From the NCBI RefSeq assembly GCF_001613325.1, contig NZ_BDCD01000005.1:1-64000 (forward strand): 64,000 bases of DNA. The letters run 5' to 3'. This document shows, one piece after another, positions 8,681 to 16,784 of the stretch. The notes under the pieces are model-generated. The model searched no databases and was not told the origin of the DNA. It saw only the letters and a list, made by a program, of their open reading frames with translations. The number at the start of each line of letters is the position of its first letter. The first letter of the stretch is position 1. The position numbers and the translations under genes were made by a program. Source of the stretch: Nocardia yamanashiensis NBRC 100130 (lineage in GTDB: Bacteria > Actinomycetota > Actinomycetes > Mycobacteriales > Mycobacteriaceae).

Positions 8681-9244
8681 ATGTCGGGCGCTTTGTGGAC
8701 GGTGATCGTCATTGTGGTGATCATCGCGATTCTGGCGGTGGTCGCGCTGGCGCTGCTGCCGCGCATGCGGAGCCGCAGGTTGCGGGACCGGTTCGGACCG
8801 GAATACGACCGGACCGTGGCGGAGGCACAGAACCGGAAGGTCGCCGAACGCGAGCTGACCGAGCGGGAGAAGCGGCACGAGCAGCTCGAGCTGCGCGAGC
8901 TCACCGAGGACGAGAAGCGGCGCTACGGACTGCAATTCGCGCAGGTGCAGGAGCAGTTCATCGACGATCCGGCCGGTGCGCTCGGCGCGGCGGATCAGCT
9001 GCTGACCCGGGTGATGGGTGAGCGCGGCTATCCGACCGGCAGCTACGACCAGCAGGTGGCGGATCTGTCGGTGACGCACGCGCGGCCGCTCGAGGAGTAC
9101 CGGACCGCGCACGAGATCGCGGGCCGGGCCGGGCGCGGTGAGGCGTCGACCGAGGATATGCGCTCGGCGATCGTCTCCTATCGCGCGCTGTTCGTGGATC
9201 TGCTGGACGGCCGCGACGCCGGGCAGCCCGCACATCGGAAGTAG
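8681..9244 (+). CDS. Single-pass membrane protein, first of a paralogous pair
   Basis: This 187-residue protein has one transmembrane helix at about residues 4-27. A basic MRSRRLRDRFG stretch follows, and then a charged, probably coiled helical region (residues 40-85) rich in Glu/Arg/Lys. The C-terminal half carries a pattern shared with the next gene: QFIDDPAGAL and an AIVSYRALFVDLLDG end. The helix orientation (positive residues just after the helix) predicts a cytoplasmic C-terminal domain. The function is unknown. An AGGAGG ribosome site precedes the ATG, and the next gene starts 11 bases after the stop, so the two are an operon. Confidence 0.75.
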   Translation: MSGALWTVIVIVVIIAILAVVALALLPRMRSRRLRDRFGPEYDRTVAEAQNRKVAERELTEREKRHEQLELRELTEDEKRRYGLQFAQVQEQFIDDPAGALGAADQLLTRVMGERGYPTGSYDQQVADLSVTHARPLEEYRTAHEIAGRAGRGEASTEDMRSAIVSYRALFVDLLDGRDAGQPAHRK

Positions 9245-9255
9245 AGGACGGAATC

Positions 9256-9954
9256 ATGAAGATCAGCAGGGACCGCCGCAATCAGCCCGAACCCGAGGCG
9301 GGACAGGCGCAACCGGAGGTGGACGCGCGGCTGCGCGCGGACGACGCTCCCGACCGGCAGGTGATGCGGCCCGGGCAGGAGATGCCGGCGGGCGAGCCGG
9401 ATCAGACGCGGGCACGACGGGACGCGGAGACCGGTGAGCTGCGGCCGACGCCGGGTGATCCGCAGGCGGGACAGCATGGATTCACCGAACCGCAGCGGCA
9501 CGGCGGGACCCCTCCACCGCACGAGGGGATGCCCGGAGAGCTGGGCCGCGGCGGGTCGCCGGGCGGCGCTCAGGTCGCGCCCGATCCCGGCGGCGAGCGG
9601 GCGGATAACCCGGTCGCGCAATCGAATCCGCACTCCGGCACGGGACATCCCGGCGGGAACGGCGGCGAGCGGGTGCTCGCGGAAGCCGATCTGGGTCGCC
9701 TGCGCGACGAATGGCGCGAGGTGCAGACCATGTTCGTCGACGACCCGCGCGATGCGGTGACCCGGGCGAACGGTCTGGTCGAAGGCACCATCCAGCAGCT
9801 GACCGAGACCTACGCGCAGCGCCGGCAGGCGCTCGAGAACCGGTGGGCGCGTGCGGAACACGACGACACCGAGGAACTGCGCCAGGCGCTGCGCGGGTAC
9901 CGGCAGCTGTTCGATCAGTTGCTCGACACCGCGGGCGCGGCCACGAACATGTAG
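9256..9954 (+). CDS. Hypothetical protein, paralogue of upstream gene
   Basis: This 232-residue soluble protein has no membrane segment. Residues 1-130 are Pro/Gly/Gln/Arg-rich and look disordered. The C-terminal ~80 residues match the C-terminal half of the preceding gene: MFVDDPRDAV corresponds to QFIDDPAGAL, and ALRGYRQLFDQLLD corresponds to AIVSYRALFVDLLD. The pair therefore looks like a duplication in which one copy kept a membrane anchor and the other gained a disordered tail. Function is unknown. Its last 40 bases overlap the convergent SnoaL-like gene on the other strand. Confidence 0.7.
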   Translation: MKISRDRRNQPEPEAGQAQPEVDARLRADDAPDRQVMRPGQEMPAGEPDQTRARRDAETGELRPTPGDPQAGQHGFTEPQRHGGTPPPHEGMPGELGRGGSPGGAQVAPDPGGERADNPVAQSNPHSGTGHPGGNGGERVLAEADLGRLRDEWREVQTMFVDDPRDAVTRANGLVEGTIQQLTETYAQRRQALENRWARAEHDDTEELRQALRGYRQLFDQLLDTAGAATNM

Positions 9955-10361
9955 CTCTTCTCCTCGACCCGCTGTTTGATCCGCCACCGTCCGTCCAGCC
10001 GCACGAAGGTGTCGTGGTACCACAGGCCGCACAGCATGAGCTGGGTGTGCCCGTCGGAACCGGCCACGAGCATCGGGTTGTGGCACATGGTGCGGGCGGT
10101 GGCGTGGTCGCCGTCCACCCGGACCGAGGAATTGGCCAGCAGGTGCTGGAACGCCGAGAAGTGCGGCATCACGCCCGCCAGGAACTTCTTGGTCGATTCC
10201 AGATCCCCGGCGGGCCCGCCCATGGCGGTGTAGTCGATATGCGCGTCGGGGGTGAAGATCTCGTCCAGCAGGTCCCACTGGTGGGTGTCCACCGCGTGCG
10301 AGTACCGGACCATGAGGTCCTCGATTTCGAAACGGTCCGAGATCTCCTGCAGGGACAGCAT
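9915..10361 (-). CDS. SnoaL-like / NTF2-fold protein
   Basis: This 148-residue protein has the SnoaL_4 pattern: an N-terminal helix EISDRFEIEDLMVRYSHAVDTHQW, a following DEIFTPDAHIDY, and a late WYHDTFVRLDGRWRIKQR strand. In the family such patterns belong to ring-hydroxylating dioxygenase small subunits, scytalone-dehydratase-like enzymes and polyketide cyclases. The conserved Tyr, Asp and His of the dehydratase-like pocket seem present, but the reaction cannot be named. The gene stands alone and its 3' end overlaps the convergent upstream gene by 40 bases. Confidence 0.8.
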   Translation of the reverse strand: MLSLQEISDRFEIEDLMVRYSHAVDTHQWDLLDEIFTPDAHIDYTAMGGPAGDLESTKKFLAGVMPHFSAFQHLLANSSVRVDGDHATARTMCHNPMLVAGSDGHTQLMLCGLWYHDTFVRLDGRWRIKQRVEEKSYMFVAAPAVSSN

Positions 10362-10481
10362 GATGCCTCCGTGGTGCGAAAACGTGTGCTGGGTCGGAGC
10401 GCCAGCGTACGGAAGTCCTGCGGCTGATCTTGTGTTTTCCCAAAGATCCCGGGATGCAATGCATCTCGTCCAGACCGGTCG

Positions 10482-11180
10482 TCAGTGTTCGTGCGGTTCC
10501 GGTTGCAGGGCAAGGCGATTGCGGGTGGGGTTCGCCGGGTCGTACAGGACCCGGACCGGGTGGCCGGTGGCGAGCAGAGGGGTGGGGTCGGTGTCGAGGG
10601 GGTCGCTGTCGGCGGTGTAGGTGCGGCCGGTGGGTTTGTCGACCCAGTACACGTTCACGCTGAAGCGGGTCGGCCGGCCGGTGCTGGAGTCGCGGGCGGT
10701 GATCTGAACGCGGGCGTGCTGGGCCGGAATCCAGATCTCGCGGCCGTTGCCGTCCAGCCACGCGCCCAGCTGGCGGCGGGCGCGGGCGCTGCGATAACCC
10801 CAGCCGGCGGCGGCCGCGAAGAGCAATCCGAAACCGCCGATGAACACCGAAGGTGAATAGACCGTGGTGAAGTCGGCCAGGCGGGCGTGCGCGGGGTCGG
10901 CGGGATCGTAGGCCACGGGGACGCGATCACCGGTGCGGTAGTGGTGCAGCACGGTGCTCACCGTGGTGCGGGTGGTGTACTGCTTGCCGTCGGCCGCGGT
11001 GTATTCGACGATGCGCGCGCTGCCCTGGGAGTCCGCGGTGACGATGCCGTCCACCCGTTCGGTGCCGGCCAGCCCGCGCACATTCACCGCGGCCCACACC
11101 AATGCGGCTGCGACGAGCGCGATTCCGAGCGCCACACCGAACAGTGCGCCCCGCGTTCCCGACATCACCTGTCCGGACAT
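10482..11180 (-). CDS. DUF3592 membrane protein
   Basis: This membrane protein of about 232 residues has two transmembrane helices, near the N-terminus (ALFGVALGIALVAAALVWAA) and near residue 115. Between and after them lie two beta-rich extracytoplasmic or cytoplasmic modules. The repeated pattern of a VPVAYDPADP-type turn and later VRVLYDPANPTRN is the hallmark of DUF3592. The function is unknown. Starts at 11198, 11180 and 11165 are all in frame. A GGAGGT motif touches the ATG at 11180 and lies 15 bases before 11165, so the start is uncertain. It is divergent from the polyprenyl synthase gene. Confidence 0.75.
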   Translation of the reverse strand: MSGQVMSGTRGALFGVALGIALVAAALVWAAVNVRGLAGTERVDGIVTADSQGSARIVEYTAADGKQYTTRTTVSTVLHHYRTGDRVPVAYDPADPAHARLADFTTVYSPSVFIGGFGLLFAAAAGWGYRSARARRQLGAWLDGNGREIWIPAQHARVQITARDSSTGRPTRFSVNVYWVDKPTGRTYTADSDPLDTDPTPLLATGHPVRVLYDPANPTRNRLALQPEPHEH

Positions 11181-11417
11181 ACCTCCAGGATCGCGCATAG
11201 CGGGAGAACATGCTGATAGATCAGCCAAACGTCCGGATCGTCGCTATTGCCCGGTTCACCGACCCGAGACCCGTTCGCACCGGCCGTTGCCGAACCGAGA
11301 TCCGTGCTCCGGCCCGGGAACTCCGCCCCAGGTGGGAGGATGGGCTTCCACGCATGGCCGCCCACGTTTCCCCGACGGGTGGCAGCGGCGGCCGTGTCCG
11401 AGCGAGCGGGGCCGAAC

Positions 11418-12584
11418 ATGCGATTGCCGAAATCAGCCGAAACCATTGCGGGACAGCATCCCGACGGCAAACGGCGCTGGGGACGATCCCGTCCGGTCGT
11501 GGCCGCCCGCACCGAAACCTGCCAGCGCACAGGCGAACCCGGAAAGCCCTCGCCCGACGCCCGGGACCACGGTCTCGGCGATCGGGCCGCGCGCCGCCAA
11601 TTGGCCCGCGCGCGAACCGCCATCGATCCGGTGCTGCGCGCGGCGGTGAACTCCCTGGCCGAACCCCTGGACCTGATGGCGGGTTACCACTTCGGCTGGT
11701 GCGACGAACACGGCGCGGAAACCACCGGCACACAAGGCAAAGCATTGCGGCCGGCGCTGACCTTCGCCGCCGCGGCGGCCTGCGGCGGGACGGTCGAATC
11801 GGCCCGGCACGCCGCGGCCGCCGTCGAACTGCTGCACAACTTCTCGCTGGTCCACGACGACGTCATGGACACCGATCCGATGCGCCACGGCCGTCCGACC
11901 GTCTGGCGGATCTGGGGCGAGACCAATGCCACCCTGCTGGGCGACGCGCTGCAGGCGCTCGCGCTGGGCGTCCTGTCCGACGGTGTTCCCGACGAGGTCT
12001 GCGGCGAGGCCGTGATCCGGCTGGCCCGCGCCACCCTCACCCTGTGCCGGGGCCAGTACGAGGACTGCGCATTCGAAACCCGCGCCACCGTGACCCAGGA
12101 CGAATACCTGAACATGGCGGCCGGGAAAACCGGTGCGCTGCTGGGCTGCGCCTGTGCGCTCGGCGCCCTGTGCGCGGGCGCCGACCACGCCGTGGTTTCC
12201 GCCCTGCACACCTTCGGCTGCCAGCTCGGCCTGGTGTTCCAGCTCGTCGACGACGCCATCGATATCTGGGGCGATCCGGCGGTGACCGGAAAGCCCGCCC
12301 ACAGCGACCTGATTCATCGCAAGCAGTCCTTCCCGGTGGTGTGCGCGCTCGCCTCCGGCACCGGGGCGGGACGTGAGCTGGCACGCATGTACCAGTCACG
12401 TCAGCCGATGACCCCGGCCCGGGCGGCCCGCGCGGCGGATCTGGTCGAGGCGGCCGGTGGGCGGCAACGCACCCTGGTCCGCGCCGCCGCCGCGCTCGAC
12501 ACCGCGCTGGCCGCCTTACCGCCCGAACCGCAGGCCGGGGATCTCGTCGCGCTGGCGCACCTGGTGGCCTATCGCGATCGCTGA
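11418..12584 (+). CDS. Polyprenyl diphosphate synthase family protein
   Basis: This trans-prenyltransferase condenses isopentenyl diphosphate with an allylic diphosphate. Both Asp-rich motifs are intact: DDVMD in LVHDDVMDTD (first) and DDAID in QLVDDAIDIWGD (second). A GKALRPAL substrate motif lies upstream of them. About 75 residues ahead of the catalytic fold are basic and look disordered. Actinobacterial relatives with such extensions are cargo enzymes of family 2 encapsulins, but no encapsulin gene is in this window, so that link is only a suggestion. The frame is open from 11247, with alternative starts at 11247 and 11340. The ATG at 11418 is a compromise, and the start is unsure. Confidence 0.85.
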   Translation: MRLPKSAETIAGQHPDGKRRWGRSRPVVAARTETCQRTGEPGKPSPDARDHGLGDRAARRQLARARTAIDPVLRAAVNSLAEPLDLMAGYHFGWCDEHGAETTGTQGKALRPALTFAAAAACGGTVESARHAAAAVELLHNFSLVHDDVMDTDPMRHGRPTVWRIWGETNATLLGDALQALALGVLSDGVPDEVCGEAVIRLARATLTLCRGQYEDCAFETRATVTQDEYLNMAAGKTGALLGCACALGALCAGADHAVVSALHTFGCQLGLVFQLVDDAIDIWGDPAVTGKPAHSDLIHRKQSFPVVCALASGTGAGRELARMYQSRQPMTPARAARAADLVEAAGGRQRTLVRAAAALDTALAALPPEPQAGDLVALAHLVAYRDR

Positions 12585-12739
12585 ATCACCGATCGCGTCG
12601 CGGGACTCCCACCGGTTTGTGGCCGCCGCGACCGGCTACTGCCTGAGCAGGCACAACGACGCGGCTCCGAGGGCTGCCCCGGCGACGCGCTGCGAGCACG
12701 ACCGGCTCCGTGCCCGAGCCGGCACGGAGAGGATCGACG

Positions 12740-13930
12740 GTGAACGCGACGGGTGACGAGCACGCGGGCGCCCCGGGGCATCAGGACGTCATCGCGCAAC
12801 CGCATACCCGCGCCGAGGGCGAGCCCATTCTGGAGGCGGAAGCCGAAGCGGCGCAGGCCCGTTCGTCCCGGCATCCGCTGGGCCGGCCGGGACGCAAGTT
12901 CGACCGGCGGTCCCCGTTCATGATCGGCGTGATGGGCGCGGCGGGGGTGGCCACCACCTATGCGCTGATCCAGGCGGTGCTGGCGGCCGGGCAGGTGCTG
13001 ACGCTGATCGGGATCGCGCTGTTCCTGGCGATCGGGCTGGAACCGGCGGTGTCCTGGCTGGTGCGGCCGTGGTTTCCGCGCTGGGCGGCGGTCACCACGG
13101 TGTTCCTGGTCATGGTGGGACTGTTGGCGGGCTTCCTGGCGGCCGCGATCACGCCGCTGGTCACCCAGGGGCGCGGCCTGCTGCACCACGCACCGGACAC
13201 GGTGGCGCACCTGGGCGAGCGGTATCCCCTGGTGGCGGAACTGAATACCCGGTTTCAGCTGCAGGATCGGGTGCAGCGCACGCTGACCCAGAATTCGAGC
13301 GATGTGGCCGGCGGGGTGCTGAACGCGGGCCGCACGGTGTTCAGCCTGCTCACCTCGACGGTGATCGTGCTGGTGCTCACCGTCTATTTCATGGCGAACT
13401 TCCCCCGCATCCGGGCCTCGGTCTATCGTCTGTTCCCGCGCGAGCGGCGACCGCGCGCCATCCTGCTCGGCGACGCCATCTTCGCCAAAGTCGGCGGCTA
13501 CATCCTCGGCAATGTGCTCATCTCGCTGATCACCGCCGTGCTGACGTTCTGCTGGCTGTACTCGTTCCACGTGCCGTATCCGCTGATTCTGGCGGTGCTG
13601 GTGGCGGTGCTGGATCTGATTCCCGCCGTCGGTTCGACGCTGGCCGGGATCATCGTCGCCCTTGTCGCACTGACGGTTTCGCTGCCGGTGGCCATCGCGA
13701 CGGTGGTGTTCTTCATCGTGCTGCGCATGGTCGAGGACTATCTGCTGGTGCCGCGCATCATCGGGCGCACGGTGCAGGTGCCCGCGGTGATCACGGTGGT
13801 GGCGGTATTGCTCGGCGGGGCGCTGCTCGGCATCACGGGCGCGCTGCTGGCGATTCCGGTGGCGGCGGCGCTGCTGGTGCTACTGCGTGAGACGGTGTTC
13901 CCGTCGCTGGACGAGGAACGGGAGGAATGA
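12740..13930 (+). CDS. AI-2E family transporter (PF01594)
   Basis: This 396-residue integral membrane protein has about eight helices and fits the AI-2E/YdiK/TqsA family. After a charged, poorly conserved N-terminal 60 residues come helices at about 70-120. A periplasmic-type loop with helical content follows, then the family-typical LTVYFMANFPRIR and YILGNVLISLI segments, and the late DLIPAVGSTLAGI and VEDYLLVPRIIGRTVQVPA motifs. Members export or take up small solutes; very few substrates are proven, so none is assigned. The GTG start has a GAGAGG site 7 bases before it. The gene stands alone downstream of the polyprenyl synthase. Confidence 0.85.
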   Translation: MNATGDEHAGAPGHQDVIAQPHTRAEGEPILEAEAEAAQARSSRHPLGRPGRKFDRRSPFMIGVMGAAGVATTYALIQAVLAAGQVLTLIGIALFLAIGLEPAVSWLVRPWFPRWAAVTTVFLVMVGLLAGFLAAAITPLVTQGRGLLHHAPDTVAHLGERYPLVAELNTRFQLQDRVQRTLTQNSSDVAGGVLNAGRTVFSLLTSTVIVLVLTVYFMANFPRIRASVYRLFPRERRPRAILLGDAIFAKVGGYILGNVLISLITAVLTFCWLYSFHVPYPLILAVLVAVLDLIPAVGSTLAGIIVALVALTVSLPVAIATVVFFIVLRMVEDYLLVPRIIGRTVQVPAVITVVAVLLGGALLGITGALLAIPVAAALLVLLRETVFPSLDEEREE

Positions 13931-13977
13931 GCCGGATTGCGAGACTTCCGAGAGTGTCGCGGAGGAGGAGATTTTAG

Positions 13978-13994
13978 TGTAACCGCCGGTTACA
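13978..13994. promoter_or_regulatory. TetR-type palindrome before the amidotransferase
   Basis: TGTAACC-GCC-GGTTACA has perfect 7-bp arms with a 3-base spacer, the common shape of TetR-family operators. It lies about 125-140 bases upstream of the glutamine amidotransferase start and just after the AI-2E gene. No TetR gene lies nearby, so any regulator acts from elsewhere. Confidence 0.4.
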
Positions 13995-14115
13995 GATAAC
14001 TCGAACTTCCCCGCGGTGAAGATTTCTGCACGCAGCATAGCAGGCCGCCCGCATCGGCTCACCCGGGCGGGCGATATTCGAGAGAGACCGGTCGGAAACG
14101 CTGACAATGTGTGCC

Positions 14116-14853
14116 ATGGCCAAGCGCTGTCTACTGCTGCAGTTACGCCCGGAGCAAGCGGCCTCGGATCAGGAATACGAGGCGATCCTCGAGGCCGGTG
14201 GGTTGCGGGCCGCGCAGGTGACGCGGATCGAGATGAATCACGAACTGCCCGATCTCGACCTCGACGAGTTCTGGGGCGTGATCGTCGGCGGCGGGCCGAG
14301 CAATGTCAGCAATCCCGAGGACAAGAAGTATCCGTATCAGCTGTTGTTCGAGCCCAAGTTGAAGAAGGTGCTGGTCGAGGTGGTGCGGCGGGATCTGCCG
14401 TATCTCGGGGCGTGCTACGGGCTGAGCATTCTGGCCGAGGTGCTCGGCGGGCGGGTCAGCGAGGAGCGGTTCGCGGAGTCGGCGGGGCCGCTGACCATCG
14501 AGCTCACGGCGCAGGCGCGGGAGGATCCGCTCACCCGCGACCTGCCCGCCGCGTTCCGCGCGTTCGCCGGGCATAAGGAGGCCTGTCAAGAGGTGCCGCC
14601 GGGGGCCGTGCTGCTGGCCAGTTCGCGCGAGTGCCCGGTGCAGATGATCCGGGTCGGCGAGAACGTCTACGCGACCCAGTTCCATCCCGAGCTGGACGGT
14701 CACGGCCTGGCGCTGCGCATCGAAATCTACCGGGACCAAGGATATTTCGATCCGAGCGAGGCCGAGCAGCTGACCGCGATCGGCCATCGGGAGGTCATCG
14801 TCGCACCGCAGCGCATCCTGCGCGGGTTCGTGGAGCGGTACCGCGCCGAATAG
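14116..14853 (+). CDS. Class I glutamine amidotransferase (GMP-synthase-like)
   Basis: This stand-alone GATase1 domain protein of about 245 residues should release ammonia from glutamine or act as a gamma-glutamyl hydrolase. The catalytic triad is visible: Cys100 in LGACYGLS, His190 and Glu192 in TQFHPELD. The GGGPSNVS oxyanion region near residue 60 is also clear. No synthetase domain is attached, so the acceptor reaction is unknown. Relatives are often annotated as GMP synthase subunit A or as general glutamine amidotransferases. An ATG at 14107 is in frame three codons upstream; neither start has a clear ribosome site. A palindromic operator-like site lies upstream. Confidence 0.82.
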   Translation: MAKRCLLLQLRPEQAASDQEYEAILEAGGLRAAQVTRIEMNHELPDLDLDEFWGVIVGGGPSNVSNPEDKKYPYQLLFEPKLKKVLVEVVRRDLPYLGACYGLSILAEVLGGRVSEERFAESAGPLTIELTAQAREDPLTRDLPAAFRAFAGHKEACQEVPPGAVLLASSRECPVQMIRVGENVYATQFHPELDGHGLALRIEIYRDQGYFDPSEAEQLTAIGHREVIVAPQRILRGFVERYRAE

Positions 14854-14955
14854 GCCCGAAAACGAGTACGCGACTACTCGTGTGCGCGGCGAACGATCGC
14901 AGCAGGCTGGGAATCCGGAATACCCGCAGGAATTCCACGGACCTAGGAACGCAGC

Positions 14956-15321
14956 ATGAGCACCATCGATGCAGGCGTATCGCACCGCTTCCCCGAACCC
15001 GGCGTCTACCGGGTCATCGTCCGGCGCGGCGATTTCGCGACGCGGATCGAATACCTCACCGTGGACGCCGAATCGGACGTCCTCCGCTACGACTTCGACC
15101 TGGCCGGAGCACCCGGCCCCACCCTGATCGCGGATTGCTCGCTCGGTACGCCGCCTGCTGTGATCGCACCGGAGGGCTACGTGCACTTCCACGCTTCCGC
15201 CGGCAGCGGCTACGGCGCCACGGTCACCGACACCGAGAACCGGGTCGTCTTCGACAGCTCCTGTCTCACCGCCGGTGACCTGGTCTCGATATCACTCGGC
15301 GAGGCGCAACGCCGGTTCTAG
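14956..15321 (+). CDS. Hypothetical protein, beta-rich
   Basis: This is a 121-residue protein that I do not recognise. It has no signal peptide or membrane helix. Alternating hydrophobic residues (VYRVIVRRG, IEYLTV, VLRYDFDL, YVHFHASAGSGYGATV) predict an all-beta fold. Two cysteines (DCS, SSC) are present. The ATG start has weak ribosome-site support. Its stop codon shares four bases (CTAG) with the stop of the convergent small gene on the other strand, so the two transcripts overlap at their ends. Confidence 0.6.
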   Translation: MSTIDAGVSHRFPEPGVYRVIVRRGDFATRIEYLTVDAESDVLRYDFDLAGAPGPTLIADCSLGTPPAVIAPEGYVHFHASAGSGYGATVTDTENRVVFDSSCLTAGDLVSISLGEAQRRF

Positions 15322-15569
15322 ACGCCGGGTGCGGCGTCCGGCTCGTCCCAGGCGAACAGGCGCCAGGTGGGCAGGCCGGGCGGCAAGTTTTCGGCATCCG
15401 GGTCGATCGGTTCGATCTCGACGCGGTAGTCGGGATTCCATTGACGCAGGGCGGGGGCGAAGCGGGCGATGATGTCGGCGGGGGCCGTGTAGCTGGCGGT
15501 GAGATGCTTTGGGCCCGAACCGAAATCGATGTGAACCACGAAACGTCTGGGCAGCTTTGCGGCATTCAT
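15318..15569 (-). CDS. Small hypothetical protein
   Basis: This 83-residue protein begins MNAAKLPRRFVVHIDFG. It has a beta-alpha pattern and an acidic C-terminal half ending in WDEPDAAPGV. I do not recognise the family. The frame is open further upstream to 15758, but the ATG at 15569 has a GGGAG ribosome site 6 bases ahead, and the upstream part lacks coding character, so I chose the short form. The sequence FVVHIDFGSGPKHLTASY suggests a small beta-sheet protein. It is convergent with the preceding gene. Confidence 0.5.
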   Translation of the reverse strand: MNAAKLPRRFVVHIDFGSGPKHLTASYTAPADIIARFAPALRQWNPDYRVEIEPIDPDAENLPPGLPTWRLFAWDEPDAAPGV

Positions 15570-15809
15570 GCCGGCTCCCGGCGGCAAGGAACCATTCGAT
15601 ACACCCTTCGGGTAGGTCGCTAGTCCATTGCGGCACGAGGCTACCCGCGATCTTGTCAGCAAACAACCGGTGAACCGGTGCGTCCCGCTGCCACTTTCGC
15701 TGGGCTGCATCGATAATGAATGTCGGTGCTGGCTCGTGCGGCCGATTCCTGCTTCCACACCGATGAATTCCGGTGGCGCGCGGAGTCTGTATCCGCAGGA
15801 GGTAGTGGC

Positions 15810-16784
15810 ATGTCCGAAATATTGGATGCGGCCGAGTTACGGCAGGTCTGTCTGGAGGCGGGGGCCGAGGACGTCGGGTTCGTGGCGCTGGAGACCCCGG
15901 GCCTCGAGGGCGAGGTCGAGTATGTGCGCGAGGCGCTTCCGAGTACCCGGTCGCTGATCGCGGTGTGCGTGCGGGTGACGCGGGAGAATTTCCGGAGCCG
16001 GGCGGCGAGCAGCGTGAACACCGAAATCGATACGGCCATACCGGTGCTGGATCGGATCGGGCACCGGATCAGCCTGGCGTTGCAGGATCGGGGCTATCGC
16101 GCGCTGTATCCGTCGGTGACGTTCCCGGTGGAGGTGCAGCGGCTGCCCAGCCGGGGCTGGACGGTTTCGCACAAGCCGGTCGCGGTGGCGGCGGGGTTGG
16201 GGCATATGGGGATTCACCGCTGCGTGATCCATCCGCGGTTCGGCAGCTTCATCGGGCTGGGCACGGTGCTCACCGATGCGGTGATCGCGCCGTACAACCG
16301 GCCCATCGAATGGAATCCGTGCCTGGGCTGCTATTTGTGCGTGGCGGCCTGCCCGGTGGGGGCCATTCACAATGACGGCAGTTTCGACTTCAACAGTTGC
16401 TACACGCATACCTACAACCAGTTCGTGAACAATTTCGCCGACTGGGCCGAAACCATGGCCGACAGCGCCGATGCCGGCGACTACGCCGAGCGCATGAGCC
16501 CGCGCGAGACGACGATGCAGTCGCGGCGGCAGTATCGATCGGGGTATTGCGTGGCGGTGTGCCCGGCCGGATCGGAGGTGATCGGACCGTATCTGGCCGA
16601 TCGCAAGGGGCATCTGCAGCAGGTGCTGCGGCCGTTGCAGAGCAAACCGGAGAACATCTACGTGAGCGCCGGCTCCAATGCGGAAACCCATGTGCGCAAG
16701 CGGTTCAAGGCCAAGATCGTGCGGCAGGTGGACAGCGGGATCATGCCGCCCGACGATGTCGACGCGGCCCCGGAGGCGTTGTGA
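15810..16784 (+). CDS. QueG/reductive-dehalogenase-like iron-sulfur protein A
   Basis: This 324-residue protein has an N-terminal nitroreductase-like/corrinoid-binding type domain (residues about 5-165) and a C-terminal ferredoxin-like domain. The DVGFVALETPGLEG start and the GLGHMGIHR...RFGSFIGLGTVLTD segment resemble QueG and reductive dehalogenases. The first iron-sulfur motif is complete: C-LG-C-YL-C-VAA-CP. The second has only three cysteines (NSCYTH, YCVAVCP), because the position that is Cys in QueG GCDxCQxVCP is Ser here. One cluster may therefore be [3Fe-4S] or use a non-Cys ligand. There is no Tat signal, so it is cytoplasmic. A paralogue follows with overlapping GTGA. The start has an AGGAGG site. 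The substrate is unknown. Confidence 0.8.
   Translation: MSEILDAAELRQVCLEAGAEDVGFVALETPGLEGEVEYVREALPSTRSLIAVCVRVTRENFRSRAASSVNTEIDTAIPVLDRIGHRISLALQDRGYRALYPSVTFPVEVQRLPSRGWTVSHKPVAVAAGLGHMGIHRCVIHPRFGSFIGLGTVLTDAVIAPYNRPIEWNPCLGCYLCVAACPVGAIHNDGSFDFNSCYTHTYNQFVNNFADWAETMADSADAGDYAERMSPRETTMQSRRQYRSGYCVAVCPAGSEVIGPYLADRKGHLQQVLRPLQSKPENIYVSAGSNAETHVRKRFKAKIVRQVDSGIMPPDDVDAAPEAL

Noticed and set aside
9915..9954. 40-base overlap of two convergent genes as a sign of a frameshift
   Set aside because: Both proteins have complete, sensible C-termini. Short convergent overlaps occur elsewhere here (15318, 56134).
15720..15810. 30-codon N-terminal extension of iron-sulfur protein A
   Set aside because: The ATG at 15810 has a well placed AGGAGG and starts the homology; the extension has no family match.
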